From: Paulinella micropora
Lineage: Eukaryota; Cercozoa; Imbricatea; Euglyphida
Length of the DNA: 64,000 nt
NCBI GenBank assembly: GCA_009731375.1
Contig: BJOX01000070.1
Span: 667,673-731,672 of the forward strand
Reading direction: 5' to 3'
Part shown: positions 45,181-57,901 of the stretch, in pieces
Layout of the letters: each line of letters begins with the position of its first letter
How positions within the stretch are numbered: position 1 is the stretch's first letter
Notes under the pieces: model-generated
Databases searched by the model: none
Seen by the model: only the letters and a program-made list of their open reading frames with translations
Told to the model about the DNA's origin: nothing
Position numbers and translations under genes: made by a program

Positions 45181-45226
45181 ATCATCTTCTGACGCTTCCG
45201 GATCAGTGTTTGAGGAAGGAAATGAG
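45181..45226 (+). CDS. Duplicate of the Ser/Asp-rich 46-nt exon
   Basis: Same sequence, acceptor (TGTAG) and donor (GTATGT) as 27014–27059. Confidence 0.5.
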
Positions 45227-45468
45227 GTATGTATGTGTATGTATGTATGTACGTATGTATGTAGGTATGTATGTATATGTATGTATGTATGTCTGTATGT
45301 ATGTATGTATGTATGTCTGTATGTATGTATATGTGTGTATATGTGTATGTATGTATGTATGTATGTATGTATGTATGTACGCATGTAGTGTTTGTAGTGT
45401 ATGTATGTATGTATGTATGTATGTATGTATATGTATATGTATGTATATATGGTATGCATGTATGTATG

Positions 45469-45500
<32 letters not shown>

Positions 45501-45583
45501 TATGTATGTATATATGTACATATGTACATATGTATGTATGTAATGTATTTATGTATGTTTGGCGACAACCTGGATGTATGCAC

Positions 45584-45620
<37 letters not shown>

Positions 45621-45678
45621 TCGTCTTCGCAAGCGGCACCTGCGTCGGAGATATCAGAAATTCTCCCGCACAAAACGA

Positions 45679-45719
<41 letters not shown>

Positions 45720-45822
45720 CCTATCTATCCATCTATCTATCTATCTATCTACCTATCTACCTATCTATCTATCTACCTATCTACCTATCTATCCATCCAA
45801 CCATCCATCTATCCATCTATCC

Positions 45823-45857
<35 letters not shown>

Positions 45858-46398
45858 AGTATATCTTCGCGGATTTTCCACGGTATAAGCAGCTATTTCC
45901 AGAAACTCTTCACATGCATATTCCTTCGACTCCGCCCTCTCACCTTCTTTCCCTCGTACTTGTCATTATCCATTCTCTTGACAGGCGGCGCTTGTGTCGG
46001 AGATATCAAGAACGCCCCGGCGCAAAACGAACTGTTCTTAACACGTGTAGAGACAGCCAGCGAATTTTCGCAAAATTTCTTCGGTATCAGCGGCAATTTC
46101 CCGGAAAGTTAACTTGCCGCACGTTTCGCCTCCACTTGGATGTTTAACTTCTTCCCCTTTGTGCTTGTCAATAGTCAATCATCTTGACACGCGGCCGCCT
46201 ATGTCGGACATATCAATAATGCCCCCGCGAAAAACGATCTGTTCTCCACACTGCTAAAGACAGCCAGCAAATTTTCGCGAAATTTTCTCGGCATTTGCGG
46301 CGATTTCACGGAAACTTGCCGCATGTATAGTTTCGCCTCCCCTTTCATGTTTTGATTTCTTTTCCTCGTGCTTGTCAACTGTCCATCGTTCCTGACAG

Positions 46399-46500
46399 GC
46401 GGCAACTGTGTCGGAGATATCCGGAAGGGCCCCGCGCAAAACTAAATCCTTCATACTGCTGGAGACACGTAGCGAACACAGCGACCCTGGCGAAGAACTG
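46399..46500 (+). CDS. Duplicate of the 102-nt exon
   Basis: Identical in translation to 28232–28333. One A-to-C change is synonymous (Ser). Acceptor and donor are unchanged. Confidence 0.55.
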
Positions 46501-46617
46501 GTGGTCTCTCTATGTCTATGTCTATGTCGATCTATCTATCTACCTATCTATCTATTTGTCTGTCTCTCTGTACATACATACATAAATACATACACAGACA
46601 TACAAAATAACATACAG

Positions 46618-46776
46618 GGAGAAGCAGATACCAGTCGTGATCATTCGCGCCGAAACAGCCTTCACGACGCCAGTCGCATTCATTCGCGCCATAACAGTGT
46701 TCGGGACCTATCGACAAATAATTCGCCGAAGAATGCGGACTCTGGACACTCGGAGCCCACCCTCCTGCCGGATTGA
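46618..46776 (+). CDS. Duplicate of the terminal exon
   Basis: Same frame and stop as 28451–28609, with ATACAG acceptor and TGA at 46774–46776. Confidence 0.55.
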   Translation, partial: GEADTSRDHSRRNSLHDASRIHSRHNSVRDLSTNNSPKNADSGHSEPTLLPD

Positions 46777-47002
46777 TGGCCTGACTAGGAAATGTCGTAG
46801 GCTGGGAAAATGATTAAATTATTTGTAAAGAAGAAGAAAAAGGAGAGGGAACTTGAAGGAAAGGCCTGAAAAAGAGAGGAAAGGAAAGGAAAGGAAAGTA
46901 ACTAATGAAAAAACGAGAGGAGGAGAGGAAAAGAAACGAAGGGAACTTGAAGAAAGGAAAATAAATAAATGATTATACATATAAAGAGAGGGGGGGGGGG
47001 GC

Positions 47003-47186
47003 GTGGGGTAGTTGAAGTATTCGGACGCCAGTAAGGGTTGTTAGCCCTCCCCTGCCAGGCTACGCGTGTGTGCTCCAAACCTGCGCATACCCCAAGGCGA
47101 GAGGGAATCGAATCCGAGGACCGACCCATCACACAAAGGAATGACACTTGGCTGAGCACGACTGGCCGCGAACATGTAACACCCAC
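47003..47186 (-). mobile_element. SINE-like repeat, copy 2
   Basis: Homologous to 29380–29545 and nearly identical to 51964–52147. The minus strand carries ggattcgattccc, a good B-box match, and gtgctcagccaagtg upstream of it as a weak A box. It adjoins the G run ending the preceding segment. Confidence 0.5.
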
Positions 47187-49292
47187 GGTATACTACATCG
47201 TTATTTCGCTATTAGTTTTGATAGGAATTCACTCGTGGAAGTGATTCCTTGTTATTAAATGTGTTATAAGATGAATTCTTATTTTTATGCATTTCCGGTT
47301 TTGAAGAATACTTCCTGTTTTAATGTTATATTAGGATAAAGGATATTAATATGGGGGGAGCTTGGAAGCTTGGACCCTATAGAGCCTATAAATCCTACTA
47401 TATTTTTTACAGTTAACCGATTACCGGAGTGGTGAAGGTTCTAGGATTGGAGTTCCACTACGCTGTGGCATCCTTAGTCATTAACCCGGAGTCCCACGTT
47501 AATAGCATTGCCAACCCGAACCTTTTGGAACAAATGTAGTAACCGTTTTGGGAGGATAAGGGAAAATGATACGGAAATTCCGTGGAATTGAGCCGCTTTT
47601 TCCCGTGACTGGGAAATTATGGCTAAATAAGGGACATTGCACTGGCTTATATGTTATGTTTTTTGGATACATTGTTTTGTTATTTGAGCAGATTCAAACT
47701 GTGCAAACGCATCATGAGTCGTGTCAGTTTTGACCCACTGCAGTCATCAATGGACAAATTTGTTAATATAGTATTTAGTCATATCGGCCTATACATGTTT
47801 TACATAGTTATTCATAGTTCTGGTTCTGGTGGCAGTCAGTTCCTTCATAGGACTGATCATTGCTTTACCTTTTATATTCAGCTGTATTTCCTTTATTTAA
47901 GTTTAGGCGGGTAGTTAGTTTAATTTGATTGAGCCAGTGTCTGGTTCAGTTTCCTTCTGTCTTAATAAAGACCAAGTGTGTCTACAGAATGGGAACCCCT
48001 CCCCCGGCAACCTAGTAAAGTTACAAGGGGTTATGGAGCCTTGGTGGTGCTTCGTCTGCGTGGGCTCGGAGCTGGAGCTATGCTTCAAGCTGTGCAAACC
48101 GCAATAGGGGGGAGGTAAAGTCTTGGCAGGGAATCGGCGTGGGGGTGTTCTTCGGCTACCGTGATGATGGCGGCAAAAGTCCAGCAGTGCTAGGCTGGGG
48201 ATCATTTTCGCTTTGAGACACTGTGATCAGAGTCTTAGTTGCTCGGTTCGAGCATTCGTCAGACTCTTGAGTTGCTTGGGGTTGAGAACCCAGTGGCGTC
48301 GACAAAAGAATTTTGAAATGTTGTTTGGCATTTCACCGAAGCAGGTGACATGCAAAGTGGTGGTGAAAGAGTGACAGGAGGGACCCAGCCAAAAGTGGGC
48401 GCAGTCGCCAAAAGGTAGGCTCACTCCTCAGAAATCCTGCACAACAAAGAACCGGTAGGTTACTGATCACAAATGTGGGCGACAAGGAAGAAACTTTGAG
48501 TGGTCCTTGTCGTTATGTGTGGCATGTTGGCTATACTAGCAAGAGGTGTGGCAGCCCCTCATCAAGGGCGACACCTGAGAACATGTAAAATGTTTAAGGA
48601 CAATAAGGGAGTGCATGCACGCACAAATGACTTGTTCGTTTGCCATCTTGGGCCAAAAAAAAAAGTTGTTGCCAAATTTACCGGTGGTTCCGGACATTTT
48701 TTTCCAAAAGTTGGCTGGGCAGCAGGTGGTCTGCTGGTTTCGGCTCTTTCGTGGACAGTAGTTGATGCTGAGGACAGGTGAGCTGTGGGACAGTTTAGAA
48801 ACCTTATAGGCCTCGTTTTCTACGGTTTTGGGGCAGTGGTTTGGAGATTTAAAGGACTTAGTTGGTCATGGTTGGACTTTGGGAAGTGAAGGAGGAAAAT
48901 GTTGTTGTTCATGACCATTGGGTTGAGTTTTAGACAGTGACGTTCAGTATTATTATTTGCAAAGGTGTTGGCCAGGTGGTATGTATGTTTTGGTGAGCAG
49001 CCTTCGTTTTTGGGCGACGGTTGGACGTTTAGTTTTCCTTGTTGCAGTCGGACAGTGGCATGGGACGTTAAGATATTAAGACTGGTTATTAAGAAGGGGA
49101 AGTGTGGAAAATTTGTTCCTTTTCTTTTGTTTGTGCTTCGACGTGGCTCTTGTGTAGTCTGGGAAGCAGGAGGGCGGCTAGTCGTCGTTTGTTGTAGCAG
49201 TGGGGACGTAGGGGGAGATCGTCATAAGACATGGAAATTGTTTTTGTTTTTTTGGTTCCTTTTGGGACGGGGCAGTTGTTGCTCTTTCCTTC

Positions 49293-49350
<58 letters not shown>

Positions 49351-49960
49351 GCTAGCGTAGGCCAAGGACCCTTGGGCCCTTTTTGTATTGCTCAGTTCAT
49401 TTTTCTTCTCTCTTACATTATGGGATAAGAAGTTATGGGGAGATATATGTTTGTGTGAGATCATACTTATATGCCTGGTTTGGTTTCAACTTGGCTAACT
49501 GTGATTGTCAATTGCATTTATGTCGTACGCGTAGTTGTTGCTGTGAATGTGTTATTTCTATGTTTGGTGGAGGAAACATACTCAATATGTGAAGAAGTTT
49601 GTTTGTTGTGCTTATGTGTTGCTATATTGCCAAACTCCACTGGAGACGTAGGATAGCTCACTTGCTCATGATCATTTCGTTATATTTTCTACTAGTTTGT
49701 TCGTTGTGCTTGTCAGCATCTCGTCCATATACTCTAGTTACTTGGTTGTGTTCGTGACACTGTTGATCATACATTAATGTATTTGACGTTGACATATACA
49801 TATATGTATCTTCATATTGCGTGTTGGTCATTTTCCGTGCGAATGGTAAGGATTGCTCATGTATTAGATGTATGCGATCTTGGTCCTGCCAACGTACGGC
49901 AATTCGGGGGAAAAAAAATCTGTAATGTATCAAAATTTTCTGTTTTGCCCGGGGTCAACG
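47187..49960. other. Mostly unique DNA without a recognisable gene (copy 1)
   Basis: About 2.8 kb with only short frames. One forward frame (48500–48781) is 93 codons but has no domain or supporting signal. An AATAAA lies at about 47965, a TC array at 49284–49345 and the A–B dispersed repeat at 49615–49850. The entire stretch recurs at +4961. Confidence 0.5.
49615..49850. repeat. Dispersed repeat with blocks in order A–B
   Basis: Block A (gctatattgccaaactccac…ggagacgtaggatagct) is followed about 165 bp later by block B (gacgttgacatatacatata). A diverged copy at 40330–40540 has the blocks in the opposite order. Confidence 0.65.
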
Positions 49961-50190
49961 TGAAAAAAAGGTCATGAAAGCAGTTTCAGCCATCAAAAAA
50001 CAGTGCAGCCTTGCAATTTTGGCTCGAGCAGGTGATTTTTATGATATATTTTCCGGAACTGACGTCGTCAAACACACTACAAGTACCGGTGCAAACGAGA
50101 TGGAAAGTCTTGAACCGGTCCGGATGCACGAAAACGTTCAGGCAAAATTAAAACAATGAAACAAAACGATCAATTTAATGAAAAACGTAC

Positions 50191-50219
50191 TTTCGAAAAA
50201 TATGGCATATTTCGAAAAC
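50191..50219. other. AAAAATATGnCATATTTTT-type palindrome in the 3' region
   Basis: TTTCGAAAAATATGGCATAT followed by TTCGAAA forms an imperfect palindrome of 27 bases, 20–50 bases downstream of the stop codon of the minus-strand gene (copy 1). The same motif recurs in introns of that gene. Confidence 0.8.
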
Positions 50220-50239
50220 AGTGCCCGAATCCAGGTGCA

Positions 50240-51953
50240 TTACTCGGTGGCAGCGGGAAGAGGGGCAGGCGAATGCATCATCATGAGATGCCAACCGTAG
50301 TGGCAATCTTCGGAGCAGAAGGAACCCTCCGCACGCAAGCCATCATCGTTGTCGCAATCGCCTGTTTCTAGGCCGCAGGTGTACTCGCACTGCTCGTACT
50401 CATCACTGCCATCTTTCAGCTTGGCGCCGGTCATCCACCACCCTTTATGCACCGTGCTGTTGCATTTCTGGCAAGCAGTGCTGTCAAACTCCCGCACGTT
50501 AAACGTTTCCTCGCACATGCAGCATGTGGCGTGGACAGAAGACTTGTTTCCTCCAATGTAACCTTGCCTTGCAAGCTTCTGGTCGACCTTCCCGTCGTCA
50601 TCGTCTTCCGTGTCTTCTTCTTTTTCCTCCACCTTGTCCACAGGGAGCTTTCCTTCCACAGCTGCTTTGGGCGGCCTGCCCTTTTTAGAACCGGGCTTCA
50701 GAAACTTGCGGACGCGATCCTTGGCGTTTTGAACCTGACCAGCATCGATGTCCAAGCCGGTGACGATCATGTTGGCCTGAAGGGCGCCGATGACCTCCGA
50801 GCCAGAGCCCATGCAAGCAACCAACACCTTGCTCCGCGGGGAAAGAACATCAGAAAGGATTTGTCTGGACAACTCCGTGGGTTTTTCAAAAGCGTCGGCT
50901 CGTTCGTCCGGCCTCCCAGTGACTTTCTGTTTTTTCGTTGGTCCCAACAGAGTAAACATTGTGACGATCAAGCGGGTTCCTGGAGAGATTGAGCTGAAAT
51001 GCACTCTGGGCCGGGTAGAACGCCACCATGATGCACTCCACTGCCTTGATCCACTTCTGGACGTGTGCCTGGTAGTTGTGCTTCTCCTTGTACCAGAACA
51101 CAGGCTCGATTGTTCCGAAGCCACACTGCTGCAAAGCTTCCACCAAGAGGTTGTACTGGGACAGATGGTGATGAAAAACGACGGCGCGCTTGTTAGCATT
51201 GCCGACAACACCGAACTGGTTGATGACCCTTTCCTTGTTGATTTCAGTAGTGTCAGCAACAAGGTCGGAAATGTTGAGGAAGGTCACCTTAAAGCAGGTC
51301 TGGATCAAACAAGACACAAACACAAGGAATGAGGAAAACCAAAAAAGGAAAATATTGCATATTTTCAATTGATTGAAAAGAAACGGAGACCAAAATTGCC
51401 ATGCACTAGATCAGAGTTGGAGGTCATGTTGAACATGTCCTGCACCAGAATCGTAGCGTTGCCGAAATGGATCTGCTGATCTTCAGAGATGGTTGCCTTC
51501 CAAAAAAACAGACATATTTTAAAACAAGTCTTCAAGAGCATGCAACAGGAGGTCTCAGAACCTGTGGCTGTTCAACTTTTTCGCCGGAGAGACGTTTGAG
51601 TGCTGCCTGGATCCAGGTCTTGACGTAAGCTTCCAGGTTGTCAGGGAGGGAGCGGTCCTTCTTTTTCTGCAGGTAGAGGATGTCCACAGTGCGATTCAGG
51701 ATTGCCCTGCCTTCATCGTTGTCAAGCTTGGGGACGAAATCACACAAATCCTTCCACTGTTTGCCGACGTAAACACCGTCGATTTCAAAAAACCCCATGT
51801 TGTCAGCAAGGTCCAGGATCATGTCCTGCAGCGAGATGAGGCAGACGTACTTCTTCTGCTCCAGAAAAAACCTCTTCATGGTTTGCTTCACTTCGCTTGG
51901 CTTTCCTTGCTGGAGGTCCTCAATCAATTGTTGCATTTCTTCCACTAGACCGG
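50240..51953 (-). pseudogene. Methyltransferase-like gene, 3' exons, copy 1 (cut by gap)
   Basis: Exons at 51953–51562 (5' part missing at the gap), 51496–51407 and 51299–50240 are the same as in the fuller copy 4961 bp downstream, which is described in detail there. Introns are GT–AG, of 65 and 107 nt. The copy ends at the contig edge, not at a biological boundary. Confidence 0.6.
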
Positions 51954-51963
51954 NNNNNNNNNN
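51954..51963. other. 10-N gap between two near-identical 4.95-kb blocks
   Basis: Sequence 47003–51953 is repeated as 51964–56914 (offset 4961) with only a few single-base differences, for example at 47068/52029 and 47370/52331. The second block starts exactly after the N run. Confidence 0.95.
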
Positions 51964-54253
51964 GTGGGGTAGTTGAAGTATTCGGACGCCAGTAAGGGTT
52001 GTTAGCCCTCCCCTGCCAGGCTACGCGTGTGGGCTCCAAACCTGCGCATACCCCAAGGCGAGAGGGAATCGAATCCGAGGACCGACCCATCACACAAAGG
52101 AATGACACTTGGCTGAGCACGACTGGCCGCGAACATGTAACACCCACGGTATACTACATCGTTATTTCGCTATTAGTTTTGATAGGAATTCACTCGTGGA
52201 AGTGATTCCTTGTTATTAAATGTGTTATAAGATGAATTCTTATTTTTATGCATTTCCGGTTTTGAAGAATACTTCCTGTTTTAATGTTATATTAGGATAA
52301 AGGATATTAATATGGGGGGAGCTTGGAAGCTTGGACCCCATAGAGCCTATAAATCCTACTATATTTTTTACAGTTAACCGATTACCGGAGTGGTGAAGGT
52401 TCTAGGATTGGAGTTCCACTACGCTGTGGCATCCTTAGTCATTAACCCGGAGTCCCACGTTAATAGCATTGCCAACCCGAACCTTTTGGAACAAATGTAG
52501 TAACCGTTTTGGGAGGATAAGGGAAAATGATACGGAAATTCCGTGGAATTGAGCCGCTTTTTCCCGTGACTGGGAAATTATGGCTAAATAAGGGACATTG
52601 CACTGGCTTATATGTTATGTTTTTTGGATACATTGTTTTGTTATTTGAGCAGATTCAAACTGTGCAAACGCATCATGAGTCGTGTCAGTTTTGACCCACT
52701 GCAGTCATCAATGGACAAATTTGTTAATATAGTATTTAGTCATATCGGCCTATACATGTTTTACATAGTTATTCATAGTTCTGGTTCTGGTGGCAGTCAG
52801 TTCCTTCATAGGACTGATCATTGCTTTACCTTTTATATTCAGCTGTATTTCCTTTATTTAAGTTTAGGCGGGTAGTTAGTTTAATTTGATTGAGCCAGTG
52901 TCTGGTTCAGTTTCCTTCTGTCTTAATAAAGACCAAGTGTGTCTACAGAATGGGAACCCCTCCCCCGGCAACCTAGTAAAGTTACAAGGGGTTATGGAGC
53001 CTTGGTGGTGCTTCGTCTGCGTGGGCTCGGAGCTGGAGCTATGCTTCAAGCTGTGCAAACCGCAATAGGGGGGAGGTAAAGTCTTGGCAGGGAATCGGCG
53101 TGGGGGTGTTCTTCGGCTACCGTGATGATGGCGGCAAAAGTCCAGCAGTGCTAGGCTGGGGATCATTTTCGCTTTGAGACACTGTGATCAGAGTCTTAGT
53201 TGCTCGGTTCGAGCATTCGTCAGACTCTTGAGTTGCTTGGGGTTGAGAACCCAGTGGCGTCGACAAAAGAATTTTGAAATGTTGTTTGGCATTTCACCGA
53301 AGCAGGTGACATGCAAAGTGGTGGTGAAAGAGTGACAGGAGGGACCCAGCCAAAAGTGGGCGCAGTCGCCAAAAGGTAGGCTCACTCCTCAGAAATCCTG
53401 CACAACAAAGAACCGGTAGGTTACTGATCACAAATGTGGGCGACAAGGAAGAAACTTTGAGTGGTCCTTGTCGTTATGTGTGGCATGTTGGCTATACTAG
53501 CAAGAGGTGTGGCAGCCCCTCATCAAGGGCGACACCTGAGAACATGTAAAATGTTTAAGGACAATAAGGGAGTGCATGCACGCACAAATGACTTGTTCGT
53601 TTGCCATCTTGGGCCAAAAAAAAAAGTTGTTGCCAAATTTACCGGTGGTTCCGGACATTTTTTTCCAAAAGTTGGCTGGGCAGCAGGTGGTCTGCTGGTT
53701 TCGGCTCTTTCGTGGACAGTAGTTGATGCTGAGGACAGGTGAGCTGTGGGACAGTTTAGAAACCTTATAGGCCTCGTTTTCTACGGTTTTGGGGCAGTGG
53801 TTTGGAGATTTAAAGGACTTAGTTGGTCATGGTTGGACTTTGGGAAGTGAAGGAGGAAAATGTTGTTGTTCATGACCATTGGGTTGAGTTTTAGACAGTG
53901 ACGTTCAGTATTATTATTTGCAAAGGTGTTGGCCAGGTGGTATGTATGTTTTGGTGAGCAGCCTTCGTTTTTGGGCGACGGTTGGACGTTTAGTTTTCCT
54001 TGTTGCAGTCGGACAGTGGCATGGGACGTTAAGATATTAAGACTGGTTATTAAGAAGGGGAAGTGTGGAAAATTTGTTCCTTTTCTTTTGTTTGTGCTTC
54101 GACGTGGCTCTTGTGTAGTCTGGGAAGCAGGAGGGCGGCTAGTCGTCGTTTGTTGTAGCAGTGGGGACGTAGGGGGAGATCGTCATAAGACATGGAAATT
54201 GTTTTTGTTTTTTTGGTTCCTTTTGGGACGGGGCAGTTGTTGCTCTTTCCTTC

Positions 54254-54311
<58 letters not shown>

Positions 54312-56914
54312 GCTAGCGTAGGCCAAGGACCCTTGGGCCCTTTTTGTATTGCTCAGTTCATTTTTCTTCTCTCTTACATTATGGGATAAGAAGTTATGGG
54401 GAGATATATGTTTGTGTGAGATCATACTTATATGCCTGGTTTGGTTTCAACTTGGCTAACTGTGATTGTCAATTGCATTTATGTCGTACGCGTAGTTGTT
54501 GCTGTGAATGTGTTATTTCTATGTTTGGTGGAGGAAACATACTCAATATGTGAAGAAGTTTGTTTGTTGTGCTTATGTGTTGCTATATTGCCAAACTCCA
54601 CTGGAGACGTAGGATAGCTCACTTGCTCATGATCATTTCGTTATATTTTCTACTAGTTTGTTCGTTGTGCTTGTCAGCATCTCGTCCATATACTCTAGTT
54701 ACTTGGTTGTGTTCGTGACACTGTTGATCATACATTAATGTATTTGACGTTGACATATACATATATGTATCTTCATATTGCGTGTTGGTCATTTTCCGTG
54801 CGAATGGTAAGGATTGCTCATGTATTAGATGTATGCGATCTTGGTCCTGCCAACGTACGGCAATTCGGGGGAAAAAAAATCTGTAATGTATCAAAATTTT
54901 CTGTTTTGCCCGGGGTCAACGTGAAAAAAAGGTCATGAAAGCAGTTTCAGCCATCAAAAAACAGTGCAGCCTTGCAATTTTGGCTCGAGCAGGTGATTTT
55001 TATGATATATTTTCCGGAACTGACGTCGTCAAACACACTACAAGTACCGGTGCAAACGAGATGGAAAGTCTTGAACCGGTCCGGATGCACGAAAACGTTC
55101 AGGCAAAATTAAAACAATGAAACAAAACGATCAATTTAATGAAAAACGTACTTTCGAAAAATATGGCATATTTCGAAAACAGTGCCCGAATCCAGGTGCA
55201 TTACTCGGTGGCAGCGGGAAGAGGGGCAGGCGAATGCATCATCATGAGATGCCAACCGTAGTGGCAATCTTCGGAGCAGAAGGAACCCTCCGCACGCAAG
55301 CCATCATCGTTGTCGCAATCGCCTGTTTCTAGGCCGCAGGTGTACTCGCACTGCTCGTACTCATCACTGCCATCTTTCAGCTTGGCGCCGGTCATCCACC
55401 ACCCTTTATGCACCGTGCTGTTGCATTTCTGGCAAGCAGTGCTGTCAAACTCCCGCACGTTAAACGTTTCCTCGCACATGCAGCATGTGGCGTGGACAGA
55501 AGACTTGTTTCCTCCAATGTAACCTTGCCTTGCAAGCTTCTGGTCGACCTTCCCGTCGTCATCGTCTTCCGTGTCTTCTTCTTTTTCCTCCACCTTGTCC
55601 ACAGGGAGCTTTCCTTCCACAGCTGCTTTGGGCGGCCTGCCCTTTTTAGAACCGGGCTTCAGAAACTTGCGGACGCGATCCTTGGCGTTTTGAACCTGAC
55701 CAGCATCGATGTCCAAGCCGGTGACGATCATGTTGGCCTGAAGGGCGCCGATGACCTCCGAGCCAGAGCCCATGCAAGCAACCAACACCTTGCTCCGCGG
55801 GGAAAGAACATCAGAAAGGATTTGTCTGGACAACTCCGTGGGTTTTTCAAAAGCGTCGGCTCGTTCGTCCGGCCTCCCAGTGACTTTCTGTTTTTTCGTT
55901 GGTCCCAACAGAGTAAACATTGTGACGATCAAGCGGGTTCCTGGAGAGATTGAGCTGAAATGCACTCTGGGCCGGGTAGAACGCCACCATGATGCACTCC
56001 ACTGCCTTGATCCACTTCTGGACGTGTGCCTGGTAGTTGTGCTTCTCCTTGTACCAGAACACAGGCTCGATTGTTCCGAAGCCACACTGCTGCAAAGCTT
56101 CCACCAAGAGGTTGTACTGGGACAGATGGTGATGAAAAACGACGGCGCGCTTGTTAGCATTGCCGACAACACCGAACTGGTTGATGACCCTTTCCTTGTT
56201 GATTTCAGTAGTGTCAGCAACAAGGTCGGAAATGTTGAGGAAGGTCACCTTAAAGCAGGTCTGGATCAAACAAGACACAAACACAAGGAATGAGGAAAAC
56301 CAAAAAAGGAAAATATTGCATATTTTCAATTGATTGAAAAGAAACGGAGACCAAAATTGCCATGCACTAGATCAGAGTTGGAGGTCATGTTGAACATGTC
56401 CTGCACCAGAATCGTAGCGTTGCCGAAATGGATCTGCTGATCTTCAGAGATGGTTGCCTTCCAAAAAAACAGACATATTTTAAAACAAGTCTTCAAGAGC
56501 ATGCAACAGGAGGTCTCAGAACCTGTGGCTGTTCAACTTTTTCGCCGGAGAGACGTTTGAGTGCTGCCTGGATCCAGGTCTTGACGTAAGCTTCCAGGTT
56601 GTCAGGGAGGGAGCGGTCCTTCTTTTTCTGCAGGTAGAGGATGTCCACAGTGCGATTCAGGATTGCCCTGCCTTCATCGTTGTCAAGCTTGGGGACGAAA
56701 TCACACAAATCCTTCCACTGTTTGCCGACGTAAACACCGTCGATTTCAAAAAACCCCATGTTGTCAGCAAGGTCCAGGATCATGTCCTGCAGCGAGATGA
56801 GGCAGACGTACTTCTTCTGCTCCAGAAAAAACCTCTTCATGGTTTGCTTCACTTCGCTTGGCTTTCCTTGCTGGAGGTCCTCAATCAATTGTTGCATTTC
56901 TTCCACTAGACCGG
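51964..56914. repeat. Second copy of the 4.95-kb block
   Basis: It contains, at +4961 each, the SINE-like repeat, the non-coding stretch with TC array and A–B repeat, and the 3' exons of the minus-strand gene. It then continues uniquely into the 5' part of that gene. Probably a contig overlap that was not merged, or the second haplotype. Confidence 0.9.
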
Positions 56915-57852
56915 GCTTGTCCTTGCGGATGTTGTGAAGTTCGTTGATGCTTTCGATGATTGCCTGGTTCCTAGGCATGTCAGAACGAACGCCACCAGGG
57001 AAAAGAAGCTTCAGCCAGCACTTCCAAAGCTCACCGGTGTTCGAAGCGACGTAAGTCCACATGGAACCGAAAGTCTGCAAGGGGAAAGGGNNNNNNNNNN
57101 GGATACTTGTTGCAGGAAGCATCATTCTGGTCCTTGAGACGAGCCATTCCAGCGTAACCTTGATCGTGCGCGGAAATGCAGTTTTCGCCGAATGTGTTTT
57201 TACGGGGGACGTCAGCAACAGTGTTCTCGAAAGCACCAAGAAAACTGACGGATTCACAACCTTCATGGTTCCAACGAACGAAACGAAGAGCTTCCAGGTG
57301 AATGAACTGGAATTTCGTGTTCTGAGGTTCTTCTCTGTGAAGTTGCTGAATTGCATGGCTGGAATGAAGACCAACGATCGCCTGCAGGGGAAACTTCCCG
57401 TCCTGGATGACCTTGCGAAGAAAGTTCTTGATCTTGGCCTGGCCCTCGACTGGCAGGCTCGTGAAGTCCATCTTGGGCCTTTCCTTTTCTACAAGCCCAG
57501 CCGAATTCCACACAGCCTGAAATTCGTTCAAGGCTTTCTCGTCAACGAAAGGGGGGGATTCCAAGAGGGAATTGTCGGCGTCGTCCGGCCCAAGCTTTCC
57601 AGGATTGACAACTTCTTTCGGATCTCGGATCCAACCCACCCACTGGATCTTCCTGTTGGGATCCTGAGACTTTTTAAAATTCTCGACGAGTTGTTTGACA
57701 TGATCTAAGTCGAGAAAACAATCAGTCACTGCCCTGTGGGGTTGGGTAGCGATGGCGTCGGGAATGGCCTGCACGTTCTTGTAAGTCATGCTGGCAAGGG
57801 TTTTGGCGGCTTCCTTCATCTTCTCTCTGGTGTCTGCACAGAACAGCCAACC

Positions 57853-57871
57853 AAAAATATGGCATATTTTT
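57853..57871. other. Intronic palindrome AAAAATATGGCATATTTTT
   Basis: It lies in the 68-nt intron 57901–57834. Outer bases CAGCC after the donor and GGCTG before the acceptor can add a second stem, bringing the splice sites together. Confidence 0.75.
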
Positions 57872-57901
57872 CAACAAAAGAACAAAAGAAAAGGGGCTGA
57901 C

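Larger units (their letters stand above)
44331..47000. repeat. Second copy of the 26139–28844 segment
   Basis: The same order of parts: ACAT array with exon copies, exon (45181–45226), GTAT array, CT, tandem exon units (from about 45628), CTAT arrays, exons 46399–46500 and 46618–46776, purine-rich flank and G run. Unique parts are almost identical, and differences are mostly repeat lengths. Confidence 0.9.

Noticed and set aside
48500-48781. 93-codon frame in the 4.95-kb block (and its copy at +4961)
   Set aside because: No domain, no splice or promoter signal, and other frames are equally open; kept only as a remark in the non-coding entry.
50447-51332. Plus-strand frames of about 180 codons opposite the methyltransferase-like exons
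   Set aside because: They overlap the minus-strand coding with clear motifs and show no similarity of their own.
47003-56914. Genuine recent tandem gene duplication
   Set aside because: The boundary coincides exactly with a scaffold gap and the first copy is cut mid-exon, which points to assembly overlap. Read depth would decide.
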